DNA of 64,000 bases from Cephalopachus bancanus (GCA_027257055.1 JAPVLO010000007.1:186001-250000); one strand, 5' to 3'; counted from the first letter of the stretch, positions 31,680 to 42,773 are shown. The notes: generated by a model not told the origin, from the letters alone. Made by a program: numbers and translations.

Positions 31680-31985
31680 TTTTTTTTTTTTAGTAGGAGT
31701 CTCATTCTGTTGCCCAGGCTGGAGGGCAGTGACAAATTCACAGCCATGCAGCCTCGACCTTGTGGGCTCAGGCAATCCTTCCGCCTCAGCCTTACAAGTA
31801 GCTGGAACTACAGGAATGTGCCAACAGGCATGTGCCATCACGCCTGGCTAATTTTTCTTGATTTGTTGTAGAGACGAGGTCTCGTCAAGTTGTCCAGGCT
31901 GGTCTCAAACATGTAGGCTCAGGCAATCCTCTCACCTCAGTCTCCCAAAGTGTTGGAATTATAGGCATGAGCCACTGCACCCAAC
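31680..31985 (-). mobile_element. Alu, lineage type
   Basis: Full-length with a small GGAATGTGCCAACAGGCATGTGCC duplication in the right arm. Confidence 0.92.
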
Positions 31986-32009
31986 CTAAAAAGATATTTT
32001 AAAAAGAAA

Positions 32010-32300
32010 CAGGTGGAGTGCAGTGACTCATGCCTGTAATCTCAGCACTTTGGGAGGCGGAGGTGAGAGAATGCCTGAGCCCACAGGTTCAAGATCAGCC
32101 CAGGCAACATGGTGAGACCTGGTCTCTACAATAAATCAAAAAATTAGTCGGGCATGGTAGTGCATACCTATAGTTCCAGCTACTTAGAAGGCTGAGGCAG
32201 AAGGATTACCTGAAGTCAACAGGTCAAGGCTGTGGTGGCCACGAGCATACCACTGCACTCCAGCCTGGGCAAAACAGTAAGACTTCAACTCAAAAAAAGA
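32010..32300 (+). mobile_element. Alu, older lineage type
   Basis: Full-length, ends GACTTCAACTC plus tail. Confidence 0.92.
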
Positions 32301-32544
32301 AAAAAAGAATTAGATGTAAGCTTAGTAAAGAGGATCTAAACCATTCATTTCTCTCAATAAGAAACTGAGCCCAAAGTACCACAGGTAACGCAGGCCTCTT
32401 CTCATAACAAGATTCAAGCAGGTCTGCACAATCTTAGCCCAAGGTCTTCCCATATGCCAAAAAATGAGGACCTAAGAGACACAAACTCATCTGTGACCAA
32501 GATATATATGTGCATGTAAAAAAGTTAAACACTTTTCTTTTTCT

Positions 32545-32835
32545 TTTTTTTTTTTTTTTTTGAGTTGAAGTCTCACTCTGTCACCCAGACTGGTGCAGTG
32601 GCTGCTCCCGGCCACTGCAGCCTCGACCTGCTGGGCTGTGGCGATCCTTCCACCTCAGCCTTCCGAATAGCTGGAATTACAGGCATGCGCTACCACGCCC
32701 AACTGATTTTTTGATTTATTGTAGAGATGAGGTCTCGCCAAGTTGCCCAGGCGGGTCTCGAACCTGCGGGCCCAGGCAATCCACTCACCTCAGTCTCCCA
32801 AGGCACGGGATTACAGGCTGAGCCACCGAGCCCAG
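32545..32835 (-). mobile_element. Alu, first of three at one site
   Basis: TAAACACTTTTCTTT lies on its left (about 32,525) and right (about 32,837). Confidence 0.95.
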
Positions 32836-32865
32836 CTAAACACTTTTCTTTCTTTTTTTCATTTT

Positions 32866-33150
32866 TGAGTTGGAGTCTCACTCCATCTCCCAGGCTGGGG
32901 TGCAGTGGCATGCTCACAGCCACCCCAGCGTCAACCTGCTGGGCTCTGGCGATTCTTCCGCCTCAGCCTTACAAGTACCCGGAACTACTGGCGCACGCTA
33001 CCACTTCTGGCTAATTTATTTCTAGATTTATTGTGGAGACGAGGTCTCACCATGTTGCCCAGGCTAGTCTTGAACCCGCGGGCTCAGGCAATCCTCTCAC
33101 CTCGGCCTCCCAAAGTACTGGGATTACAGGCTTGAGCCACCGGGCCCGGC
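32866..33150 (-). mobile_element. Alu, second of three at one site
   Basis: ACTTTTCTTTCT flanks it at about 32,845 and 33,153, so it reused the target of the first. Confidence 0.94.
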
Positions 33151-33215
33151 CCACTTTTCTTTCTTTCTTTCTTTCTTCCTCCCTCCCTCCCTCCTTTCTT
33201 TCTTTCTTTTTTTTT
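33151..33215. repeat. pyrimidine tract (CTTT)n(CCTC)n
   Basis: A strictly C/T stretch of TTTC and TCCC units ahead of the third Alu, probably expanded target-site and tail sequence. It could form triplex (H-)DNA. Confidence 0.93.
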
Positions 33216-33491
33216 TTTGAGTTGGAGTCTCACTCTGTCACCCAGATTGGAGTGCAGTGCTGCTCCCGGCCATCGCAGCCTCGACCTGCTGGGCTCCGGT
33301 GATCCTTCCGCCTCAGCTTTCCAAGTAGCCAGAATTACAGGCATGCGCTACCACGCCCGACTGATTTTTTGATTTATTGTAGAGATGAGGTCTCGCTGCC
33401 CAGGCGGGTCTCGAACCCGCGGGCTCAGGCAATCCACTCACCTCAGCCTCCCAAAGATGCGGGATTACAGGCTGAGCCACCGAACCTGGCT
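33216..33491 (-). mobile_element. Alu, youngest type, third of three
   Basis: Perfect T-arm (reverse) at 33,404-33,420 and shortened CTCGCTGCCCAGG. Confidence 0.95.
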
Positions 33492-33499
33492 TCTTTTTT

Positions 33500-33656
33500 T
33501 GTTTTTAGAGTTAAGACCTTCTTCTGTTATCCAGAGCTGACATACAGTGTGATCGTAGCTCAATGCAGCCTCAAACTCTTGGGCTCAAGCGATCCTTCCA
33601 CCTCAACCTACCAAGAAGCTACAACTACAGGCATGCACCACTCGGCTACTTTTTAA
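33500..33656 (-). mobile_element. old Alu right arm
   Basis: Diverged AluJ-like right arm (CATACAGTGTGATCGTAGCTC to ACTACAGGCATGCACC). Confidence 0.78.
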
Positions 33657-33778
33657 ATTTTAAACACATTTCTTTTTTTTTTTAATGTTTAAGTGCCTTT
33701 ATTTTTTTTTATATAAAATTTTTATTTTAAATATGTGGGGTACATAAATACATTTCTTATGCTTAGTCTGTGGTAATA

Positions 33779-33822
33779 CAGATTGAGTATCCCTTATCTG
33801 AAATGTTTAAAACCAGAAGTAG
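33779..33822 (+). mobile_element. Tigger/pogo-like DNA transposon, left part
   Basis: Begins CAGATTGAGTATCCCTTATC after a TA dinucleotide (33,777-33,778). An Alu interrupts it after AAACCAGAAGT. Confidence 0.85.
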
Positions 33823-34110
33823 CCAAGTGTATTGTCTCATGCCTATAATCCCAACACTTTGGGAGGCCAAGGTGAGAGGACTGCCTGAACCCATGGGTTC
33901 GAGATCAGCCTGGACAACTTGGTGGGACCTCATCTCTACAATAAATAAAAAAACTAGTCAGATGTGATGGCGCATGCCTGTAGTTCCAGCTACTTGGAAG
34001 GCTGAGGCAGAAGGATTACCTAAGCCCTTCAGGCCGAGGCTGTGGTGGCCAGGAGTGTACCTCCAGCCTGGGTGACAGAGTGAGACTTCAACTCAAAAAA
34101 AAAAAAAAGA
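33823..34110 (+). mobile_element. Alu nested in the Tigger-like element
   Basis: AGAAGTA flanks both sides. Full-length older lineage type. Confidence 0.94.
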
Positions 34111-34289
34111 AGTATTTCAAATTTTGGGGTTTTTTTCAGATTTTGGATGTTTTCAGAATCTACATTGGGTGAGCACCCCTAAACTGAAATCCAAATGCTC
34201 CAATAAGCATTTCCTTTGAGCATGATGTCAGTACTCAAAAGTTATGGATTTGGAAGCATTTCAGATTTTGGATTAGGGATGCTCACTTG
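34111..34289 (+). mobile_element. Tigger/pogo-like DNA transposon, right part
   Basis: Ends GGATTAGGGATGCTCACTTG, the inverted repeat of the left end, followed by TA (34,290-34,291). The TA target duplication and inverted termini are the Tc1/mariner-pogo pattern. No transposase gene lies inside. Confidence 0.87.
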
Positions 34290-34294
34290 TAGTG

Positions 34295-34368
34295 TTAACT
34301 TTATGAAATAAATTGTATCCCACATCTATAAAATAAAATAAATAAATTTATAAAATAATAAAAATCTC
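34295..34368 (+). mobile_element. probable L1 3' tail remnant
   Basis: GTTAACTTTATGAAATAAATTGTATCCCACATC with an A-rich end resembles the local L1 tail family. Confidence 0.4.
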
Positions 34369-34369
34369 T

Positions 34370-34582
34370 GAGCCCGCGGGTTCGAGACCTGCCTGCAGCG
34401 AGACCTCATCTCTACAATAAATCAAAAAAAAATCAGCCAGGTGTGGTAGCGTGTGCCTGTAATTCCAGCTACTCGGAAGGCTGAGGGGGAAGGATCCTGG
34501 AGCCCAGCAAGCGAGGCTGCGGTGGCCGGGAGCGGCCACTGTACTCCAGTCTGGGCGACCGAGTGAGCCTCCAACTCAAAAA
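34370..34582 (+). mobile_element. Alu, young, 5'-truncated
   Basis: Starts at CTGAGCCCGCGGGTTCGAG, so about 70 bp of the 5' end is lost; young right-arm hairpin present. Confidence 0.92.
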
Positions 34583-34984
34583 AAAAAAAAATTAAATAAA
34601 TAAATAAAATAAAATAAAAAAATAAAAATCTGTTCGACCATAACAATTTAGTATATCAGAATTTTGCATAAAATAACTTTGCAAAATACAGCCATCACAC
34701 AGAAATTAGTTTAATTCTTAGAAGCACAAAAATAATGTTTTAAACCATGTAACTAATATCACCTATAATACGCTGTCACTATTTGGTCTACTGATTACAG
34801 CAATTATGCCTTTCCAAATCTGACAAAGTATCTTAATAACTTCACATCTCACCGATCTCCTCTACAAGCTTAACAATCCCCCTAAATGCCATGTTTTTTC
34901 ATACCTCTGTACAAATAATCTCCTCTGCATACGGAATGCTCTTCTTTTCCTTTTCTTCATCTACTCTTCTTTCAAGGCCAACTT
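34583..34984. other. unassigned sequence
   Basis: A-rich repeat tail then unique-like sequence. No gene. Confidence 0.4.
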
Positions 34985-35193
34985 CTTTTTTTTAGTTGGA
35001 GTCTCTCTGTTGCCCAGGTTGGAGTACAGTGGCACACTCACAGCCACCACAACCTTGACCTGCTGAGCTCAGGCAATCCTTCTGCCTCAGCCTTCCAAGG
35101 AGGTGGAACCACAGGCACACACCCAGCTAATTTTCTTGATTTACTGTAGAGATGAGGCTGGTCTCAAACCCCCGGGCTCAGGCAATCCTCTCT
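34985..35193 (-). mobile_element. Alu, left end missing, half of an inverted pair
   Basis: Reverse-complement copy that stops at GGCAATCCTC, where an opposite-strand Alu begins directly. Confidence 0.9.
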
Positions 35194-35470
35194 AGTGGCT
35201 GACGCCTGTAATCCCAGCACTTTGGGAGACTGAGATGGGAGAACTGCTTGAGCCCAGGAGTTCAAGACCAACCTAGGAAACATACCAAGTTGACATCATC
35301 TCTAGAAAAAAGTCAAAAAAATATCTGGGTGTGACGGCACCTGCCTGTAGTTCCAGCTACTTCAGAGGCTGAGGTGGAAAGATCACCTGAGCCCAGAAAC
35401 TGGTCAGGGCTGCGGTGATGGTGCCACTGTACTCTAGCCTCAGTGACAGAATGAGACCCCAACTCAAAAA
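35194..35470 (+). mobile_element. Alu, half of an inverted pair
   Basis: Starts CTAGTGGCTGACGCCTGTAATCC with no spacer after the minus-strand Alu (head to head). Confidence 0.9.
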
Positions 35471-36230
35471 TGACTTTCACACATAAATATTATCACTTTT
35501 CTTAGAAATGTATCTTCAACAGAAATTCCACTTCCGAAAACAAAGTTATAATGGAACTTCTAAAAGTTTTATTGCAAACACGCAAAAATATGGCATTACA
35601 ACATCCAATATATACGCAGCAATATTTAACCTCTCAGTTCAATATATGGGTATATTAAAAACCAAACTAGACTCTTGCTGACTACACATCAAAGTAGCTG
35701 ATGCAAGACAAATACATGCTGATTGTTCTTGGCCAACACACATGCATCTTTAAGTACATACACATTAGTAAAGTCTCAACCTGTGGTCCTTGAGCTACCA
35801 CTGAATCAAGAGGCAGCTTAGTGTTGCCAGACAAGCAGAGGCAGAAAGCCAGGAGCAATGGTGAGGATGAGGAAGAATTAGGCACAGTGGCCCACCGAAT
35901 GATGATAAACCACCCATGTGGTCGTCAGGAAGGAAAAATGAAAATCACTACATCAGCAAATTGATCATCACGCCCAATTAATTTGATCATGTTGCTTAAC
36001 CTAAATCAACCTAATTCGTTCCTGCAACAAGATAAAAATGTGTTCTGGTCAAAAGCCCTAAGAGCTATAACGAATTCATTAATGTAAAAACAAAAATTTG
36101 TTATTACTAGTGATTTAACACTCAATAATCATTCTCATTAGAACATTCACCTGGGTAAAGTACTACTAACAAGCCACGTTCAAAGCTTTGCATTTATAGT
36201 AAGAAAATCAGAAAGATTTTAAAATAAAAT
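35471..36230. other. unassigned unique-like sequence
   Basis: About 760 bp with no nameable repeat. No recognisable coding region; the minus frame 35,682-35,885 shows no domain. Confidence 0.5.
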
Positions 36231-36232
36231 CT

Positions 36233-36525
36233 GCCAGGCGTGGAGGCTCAAGCCTGTAATCCCAGCACTTTGGGAGACTGAGGCGAGAGGACTGCCTGAG
36301 CCCACAGGTTCGAGACCAGCCTGGGCAATTTAGTGAGACCTTGTCTGTACAATAAATTTAAAAATAAGCCGGGCTTGGTACGTCACCTATAGCTCCAGTT
36401 TCTTGGAAGGCTGAGGTAGAAGGATCACTTGAGCCCAGCAGGTCAAAGCTGAGCCGTGAGCATGCCACTGCACTTCAGCCTGGGCAACAGAAGTGAGATT
36501 TCAGCTTAAAAAAAAAAAAAAAAAG
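36233..36525 (+). mobile_element. Alu, older lineage type
   Basis: Full-length with small right-arm deletions (AAAGCTGAGCCGTGAGC). Confidence 0.92.
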
Positions 36526-36790
36526 ATGACACCCAACATAAATTCCAGGGTCAACTTTCCTGGGATTCCAACCCTTTATCTGATAGAAAGTTGGAAATGA
36601 AGGTGGACTAGCTCAATGGAAGGTAGAATATTAGGTAGTAGCTACAGTGGCCAACATCAGCTTTAAATGTAAACTCTAATGCTAAAACTCTTCCAAAAAA
36701 AGATTCAACTTTCCCCGTATCCAGTATGTTCTACGTGTAACTCCCTTAACACATATCCAGTCCTCATATGTGCCGGTCCTGCCCACCTAG
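36526..36790. other. unassigned sequence
   Basis: No feature supported. Confidence 0.4.
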
Positions 36791-36794
36791 GGTG

Positions 36795-37070
36795 TCACTA
36801 TAGGAGTTGGTATCACCCAGGCAGGAGTGCACAGACACACTCACCGTCACTGCAGCCTTGACCTGCTGGGCTCAGGCAATTCTTCCACCTCAGCCTTCAA
36901 AGTAGCTGGAACTACAGGCATGCACCAACACACCTAGCAAATTTTTCTTGATTTATTATAGAGACAAGGTCTCGCCAAGTTGCCCTGGCTGGTTTCAAAC
37001 CCCTGGGCTTAGGCAATCCTCTTACTTCCCAAAGTGCTGGGATTACAGGCTTGAGCCACTGCACCCGGCA
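36795..37070 (-). mobile_element. Alu, lineage type
   Basis: Full-length except a diverged 3' end (GTATCACCCAGGCAGG) and a CTTACTTCCC deletion in the left arm. Confidence 0.9.
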
Positions 37071-37208
37071 CTTCCACTCTGTCACCAAGGCTGGAGTGCA
37101 GTGGCACACTCACAGTCACCGCAGTGTCGACCTTCTGGGCTTAGGCAATCCTTCTGCCTCAGCCTCCCAAGTAGCTAGAACTACAGGCATGCACCTCCAA
37201 GCCCGGCT
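37071..37208 (-). mobile_element. outer Alu, right arm (split)
   Basis: Right arm ends at AAGCCCGGCTA, followed by an inner Alu; left arm resumes at 37,495. Confidence 0.92.
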
Positions 37209-37494
37209 ATTTTTTTTTTTTTTTTGACTTGGAGTCTCACTCTGTCGCCCATACTGGAGTGCAGTGGCCGCTCCCAGCCACCGCAGCCTTGACCTGCTGG
37301 GCTCCGGCGATCCTTCCACCTCAGCCTTCCAAGTAGCTGGAACAACAGGCGCTACCACGCCCAGTTAATTTTTTGATTAGAGATGAGGTCTCGCCAAGTT
37401 GCCCAGGCAGGTCTCAAACCTGCGGGCTCAAGCAATCCATTCCCCTCAGCCTCCCAAAGGCGCGGGATTACAGGCTGAGCCACCGAGCCCGGCT
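37209..37494 (-). mobile_element. inner Alu inserted in another Alu's linker
   Basis: Full-length younger Alu exactly between the two arms of an older one. Confidence 0.93.
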
Positions 37495-37625
37495 TTAATT
37501 TTTTGTTTTATTGTAGAAATAAGGTCTAGCCAAGTTGCCCAGGCTGGTCTCGAAGCCCTGGGCTCAGGCAATTCACTCACCTCGCAAAGTGCTGGGATTA
37601 CAGGCATGAGCCACTATGCCCAGGT
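37495..37625 (-). mobile_element. outer Alu, left arm (split)
   Basis: TTTTTGTTTTATTGTAGAAATAAGG linker then a reversed left arm to CACTATGCCCAGG. Confidence 0.92.
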
Positions 37626-38300
37626 TTCCAACCTCCACCTTCTTGTTGCCCATGTCCTTTTGAACCTCTCCCCCAGCTTCTCTCCTTGAAAGACCAGCAA
37701 CTCTCAGCTTACCTCAAGCAAATGCCTCCTACTTCACAGTATAAGTCTCTTCTAGAGTAGTGTGACATTCTATGCATCCCTCTCACAAAGGCCCAGAGTT
37801 CACCAACCCAGAAAACAGGAAGACTCTTCACTTTCACTGTCACACTAGGGATGAAAGGAGGAGACTAAACCTTCAGTCCTTCTCATTGCCCAATGTCGCT
37901 TCATTCTTTTATTACGGTACTACCCAAGAAAAAGAAGCATAAAGAAATTCAAAAAACCGGTCAGATGAAGTGTAGAAGTAACATGGGACACTGAAAATCC
38001 ATAAGAGATGCACATGACATTTTTGTTGAAGAAAGTCTTATGGAGAATGTGTTTGCCCCGAACCACACCAACTTAAAGAGAGTTACTGGGAGATTCAGGG
38101 AGTTGGCTGCCCTAGAAGTCTACTTTGTTTTGGGATATGAGTAACAAAGCACAGCTAGAATTTCTGTAGACACTACAACTAGAATGAAATGTAACTGAAC
38201 CAAATTATTTCCTGAAATTACAAGAATGATCTTTTCAAGTATAATCAGGTCTATCCATTTTATAGGCAGACAGACCTGTTTTCCTGTTTCTAATTCAACA
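37626..38300. other. unassigned unique-like sequence
   Basis: Pyrimidine-rich at the left (CCTTCTTGTTGCCC...). No gene supported. Confidence 0.45.
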
Positions 38301-38400
38301 AGTTCAGTATACTAAATACCTACTATGCGTCAGGTCTGATTAAAGGTGATTTATGATTTATCTCATTTCTTCACTCTTTATGAAACTCTTATGACTCAAT
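38301..38400 (-). mobile_element. MIR fragment
   Basis: CTAAATACCTACTATGCGTCAGG followed by GATTTATCTCATTT is the reverse complement of the MIR tail/core. Confidence 0.6.
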
Positions 38401-38412
38401 TCTTAGTACTTT

Positions 38413-38701
38413 TTTTTTTTTTTTTGAGTTGGAGTCTCACTCTGTCACTCAGACTGGAGTGCAGTGGCCGCTCCCGGCCACTACAGCCTCGACCTGCTGG
38501 GCTCCGGCAATCTTTCCGCCTCAGCCTTCCAAGTAGCTGGAACTATAGGCGCGCGCTACCACGCTCGGCTAATTTTGATTTATTGTAGAGATGAGGTCGC
38601 GCCAAGTTGCCCAGGCGGGTCTTGAACCCGCGGGCTCAGGCAATCCACTTGCTCGGCCTCCCAAAGTGCTGGGATTACAGGCTGAGCCACTGAGCCCGGC
38701 C
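38413..38701 (-). mobile_element. Alu with target duplication
   Basis: TCTTAGTACTTT at 38,401-38,412 and 38,702-38,713. Confidence 0.96.
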
Positions 38702-38721
38702 TCTTAGTACTTTCTAACTCT

Positions 38722-39017
38722 CTTTTTTTTTTATTATTTGAGTTGGAGTCTCACTCTGTCACCCAGACTGGAGTGTAGTGGCCGCTCCCGGCCACCGCAG
38801 CCTCGACCTGCTGGGCTCCGGCGATCCTTCTACCTCAACCTTCCAAGTAGCTGGAATTACAGGCACACGCTACCATGCCCAGCTGATTTTTTGATTTATT
38901 GTAGAGATGAGGTCTGCCAAGTTGCCCAGGCGGATCTCGAACCCGTGGGCTCAGGCAATCCACTCACCTCAGCCTCCCAAAGATGCAGGATTACAGGCTG
39001 AGCCACTGAGCCCGGCC
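38722..39017 (-). mobile_element. Alu with target duplication
   Basis: TTTCTAACTCT at 38,711-38,721 and 39,018-39,028; its left target overlaps the right target of the previous Alu. Confidence 0.96.
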
Positions 39018-39028
39018 TTTCTAACTCT

Positions 39029-39930
39029 TTCACTTAATTATAGCAGCCATTCACTTTTATACCTTTTGTCAAATTTCCCTAGCTGATTCCAAAACGCACA
39101 TTCATTATCCTAAGCATGTAGGTATATCTAAGTTTCTGTATCACTCTAAATGATATCTCCACTTACAAATTCTTCTGCCTTCTATACCTTAACATATACT
39201 GAATGCTAAACCAGGGCTTCCCCAGATATCTTATTTATTCCTCAAAACCAGTCAAGTTACCTCATGATTCCTGGTCACTCAAGCTCACAAACACAGTATT
39301 ATTCTACTTTTCTTTCTCTTCTACATCCCTACATCCAATAAATCACCAACTCATGCCGTGTCTTCCCTGATGGGTTCCTTATCCTAGTCTCTTACTATGT
39401 CAGTCAATCTTATGTTAGTGCTTCTCAAATTTTAATGGGCATAGGAGTCACCAGAGAATCTAGTTTAAATGCAGATTCTGATTCAGTAGCCTGGGGGGGG
39501 CACTACGGCTCTACATTGCTAACACATCAGCAGCTGATGCCAATGCTATAGGTCCAGGAACCAAACTTTTTGAGCAGAAAAGTGCTAGACTGTAAATTCC
39601 ACTACAGAGACTTGCTCCCTCTGTTATGATCCCCGAAACTAGTACATAATAGTGGTTCAACTAGTATTTAGTGAAGGAACACACAGCAGTCAGCACACTC
39701 CTTTCATCAGGCGTGAGATGTCCTGCTCTTCTTCTCAAGAGTCCCTGCTAACATCCTACTCATACCTATTCCAGTCTCTCATTTCCTGCCACACACTCTA
39801 CTCCTGCCAAGGCAGCACCCTACCAACTACTACTCAATGCATATGTTACAACCACTTTCACGCCTGGGTTTGCAACCATCCTCCATCTAGTGCATGCTCT
39901 CTACCAGTATATGAAGAACAAATAGTTTGT
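39029..39930. other. unassigned unique-like sequence
   Basis: About 900 bp. TAATGGGCATAGGAGTCACC (39,435) resembles an old mammalian repeat, as does the similar motif at 51,220. The plus frame 39,652-39,942 has no domain. Confidence 0.45.
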
Positions 39931-39934
39931 TTAT

Positions 39935-40212
39935 TTATTTAGAGTCAGAGCCTCACTCTGACACCGAGGCTGGAGTGCAATGGCTCGCTCACGGCCACCG
40001 CAGCTGGGTTCAGGTGGTCCTTCCGCCTCAGTCTTCCAAGTAGCTGAAACTGTAGGCATGCGCCACCACACCCGGCTAATTTTTTTATTTATTGTAGAGA
40101 TGAGGTCTCACCAAGTTGCCTGGGCTGGTCTCGAACCCATGGGTTCAGGCAATCCTCTCAACTCTGCCTCCCAAAGTGGTGGGATTATAGGAGTGAGTCA
40201 CCATACCCAGGG
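39935..40212 (-). mobile_element. Alu, lineage type
   Basis: Full-length with a right-arm deletion (CCGCAGCTGGGTTCAGG). Confidence 0.92.
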
Positions 40213-40234
40213 GTAAACAAATCTTTTAAAAAAC

Positions 40235-40535
40235 AACCATATCAGTCAGGCGAGGTAGCTCAAGCCTGTATTCCAGCACTTTGGGAAGCCAAGGCAAGAG
40301 GACTGCCTGAGCCAATGGGTTCGAGACCAGCCTGGGCAACACAGTGAGATCTCGTCTCTACAATAAAAAAAAAAAAAAATTAATTGGGCATGGTAGCGCA
40401 CGCCTGCAGATCTGGCTACCTGGAAGGCTGAGGCAGAAGGATCACCTGAGCCCAGCAGGTTGAGGCTGCAGTGGCCGTGAGTGTGCCACTGCACTCCAGC
40501 CTGGGCTACAGAGTGAGACTCCAACTCAAAAAAAT
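40235..40535 (+). mobile_element. Alu, older lineage type
   Basis: Full-length, ends GAGACTCCAACTC plus tail. Confidence 0.93.
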
Positions 40536-40564
40536 AAAAAATAAAAATAAAAAGAGTGCATCCT

Positions 40565-40855
40565 TGCAGGACGCGGTGGCTCACACCTATAATCCCAGCA
40601 CTTTGGGAGACCAAGGTGAGAGGATTACCTGAGTCCACGGTTCGAGACCAACCTGGGCAACTTGGTGAGACCTCATATCTCTAAAATAAATCAAAAAATT
40701 AGTCAGGCGTGGTGGCGCATGCCTGTAGTTCCAGTTACTTGGAAGGCTGAGGTGGAAGAATCACCTGAGCCCAGCAGGTCGAGGCTGTGGTGGCCATGAG
40801 CATGCCACTGCACTCCAGCCTGGGTGACAGAGTAAGACTCCAACTCAAAAAAAAG
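40565..40855 (+). mobile_element. Alu, older lineage type
   Basis: Full-length; AAAGAGTGCATCCT before and AAAGAGTATATCCT after suggest a target duplication. Confidence 0.94.
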
Positions 40856-41160
40856 AAAAAAAGAGTATATCCTGAGCACCAACCCTGTGCTGAGATCAGC
40901 TTCCCCTTACTTCTCCATTCCTTGTTCAGTTAAGCTATGGTATTCTCAGTTTGTATGGTGTCATACAGTTGCTCCATGTGTGCATGTTATGCTTTCCAAG
41001 AAAAGGATGGTGACATGTTTAAGAAATAGGAACAAGACTCCTCTTTTGGGAACCACAGTGACCAATACAAAGTTGGGCACACTGTGGGCACTCACTGCTT
41101 GTTGAACGTAAAATGCTTCTCCATAAATACAACCATCAGCTCTCCATTTAGATGCTGAAG
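40856..41160. other. unassigned sequence
   Basis: Unique-like. The plus frame 40,887-41,105 shows no domain. Confidence 0.4.
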
Positions 41161-41164
41161 TGAA

Positions 41165-41452
41165 GCTGGGCTCGGTGGCTCACCCTGTAATCCCATGCTT
41201 TAGGGGGCTGAGGTGAGTGGATTGCCTGAGCCCGCGGGTTCAAGACCTGCCTGGGCAGCTTGGCGAGACCTCATCTCTACAATAAATCAAAAAATTAGCC
41301 GGGTGTGGTAGCGTGCACCTGTAGTTCCAGCTACTTGGAAGGCCGAGGCAGAAGGATCACCGGAGCCCAGCAGGTCGAGGCTGCGGTGGCTGGGAGCGGC
41401 CACTGCACTCCAGTCTGGGCGACAGAGTGAGACTCCAACTCAAAAAAAAAAA
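41165..41452 (+). mobile_element. Alu, young
   Basis: AGATGCTGAAGTGAAG before and AGATGCTGTGGG after suggest a short target duplication. Confidence 0.93.
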
Positions 41453-41564
41453 AGATGCTGTGGGTTTATGAAATTACTTTTGGCAACTTTTTAAAAAATA
41501 AACTTAAAGTAGTTTACTATTCCTAGTTCAGAAAGCAAATGTTAGTTATAACATTTCTGAATTA

Positions 41565-41873
41565 GCCGGGCTCGGTGGCTCAGCCTGTAATCCCGCGCCT
41601 TTGGGAGGCTGAAGTGAGTGGATTGCCTGAGCCCGCAGGTTCAAGACCCGCCTGGGCAACTTGGCGAGACCTCATCTCTACAATAAATCAAAAAATCAGC
41701 CGGGCGTGGTAGCACATGCCTGTAATTCCCTACTCGGAAGGCTGAGGTAGAAGGATCGCCGGAGCCCAGCAGGTCGAGGCTGCGGTGGCCGGGAGCTTGC
41801 CACTGCACTCCAGTCTGGGTGACAGAGTGAGACTCCAACTCAAAAAAAAACAAACAAAAAAAAAAACACCAAG
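41565..41873 (+). mobile_element. Alu, young, with target duplication
   Basis: ATTTCTGAATTA at 41,553-41,564 and 41,874-41,885. Confidence 0.96.
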
Positions 41874-41942
41874 ATTTCTGAATTATTGGCTACAGATCTA
41901 TTCTTTACCTATCAGTGAGGGATCAGTGTTTTATAGACACAT

Positions 41943-42080
41943 TTTTGAGTTGGAGTCTCACTCAGTCGACCAGGCTGGATTGCAGTAGTACACTCACAGT
42001 CACTCCACCATCGAACTGCTGGGCTTAGGTGACCCTACCAAGTAGCTAGAACTACAGATGAATGCCACCATGCCTGGCTC
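41943..42080 (-). mobile_element. Alu right arm only
   Basis: TTTTTGAGTTGGAGTCTCACTC to CACCATGCCTGGCTC without a left arm. Confidence 0.85.
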
Positions 42081-42130
42081 TGCAATTTTTAAAGATGAAC
42101 TAGGGAAAAAAGGAAACTACAATTCTGTGT

Positions 42131-42427
42131 TTTTTTGGTTTTTTTTTTAGTCAGGGGTCTCACTCTGTCATCCAGGGAGTGCAATGGCACACTCACGGCC
42201 ACCGCAGCCTCTACCTGCTGGGCTCAGTTGATCCTTCCACCTGATTCTTCCAAGTAGCTAGAATCGCAGGCACGTGCTACCACACCCAGCTAATTTTTTG
42301 ATTTATTATAGAGACAAGGTCTCACCAAGTTGCCCAGACTGATCTTGAACCCTTGGACTCAGGCAATCCTCTCACTTCCGCCTCCCAAAGTGTTGAAAAT
42401 ACAGGCATGAGCTACCACGCCCAGCTG
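42131..42427 (-). mobile_element. Alu, older lineage type
   Basis: Full-length reverse copy. Confidence 0.92.
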
Positions 42428-42454
42428 ACAGAATTCTTTAGTATAGCTTTGGGT

Positions 42455-42655
42455 TTAAGTTCTGACTGCCATTTATATGCTACGTGATAAGCTGTGTGAT
42501 GTTGACCAAGTTATTTCTCCAGACATCGGATCTCTTTGTTTATAAAACAGAGATATTATCCACATCGTAGGGTCGTTGAAGACTAAATGAGCGAACTTAA
42601 TCACTTAGCACAGGACCTTTCACATAATAAATGATGGATAAACGGTAGATGTTAT
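42455..42655 (+). mobile_element. MIR SINE, near full-length
   Basis: GCTGTGTGATGTTGACCAAG, CTTTGTTTATAAAACAGAGATATT, TCGTAGGGTCGTTGAAGACTAAATGAG and CACATAATAAATGATGG follow MIR order. Confidence 0.85.
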
Positions 42656-42773
42656 TCAAAAACCATTGTTACTCATCGAGTAGGTGTTTGTAAGTCTGCT
42701 ATAAATGGATATTTGAAATAATTCCTTGATGTTCCCAAGGCATTCTGAAATAAAGACTAAAGAAATAAATGTC

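Noticed and set aside
33151..33215. Pyrimidine tract as a polypyrimidine splice acceptor
   Set aside because: It is generated by Alu tails and duplicated target sites, and no AG followed by an exon-like frame lies next to it.
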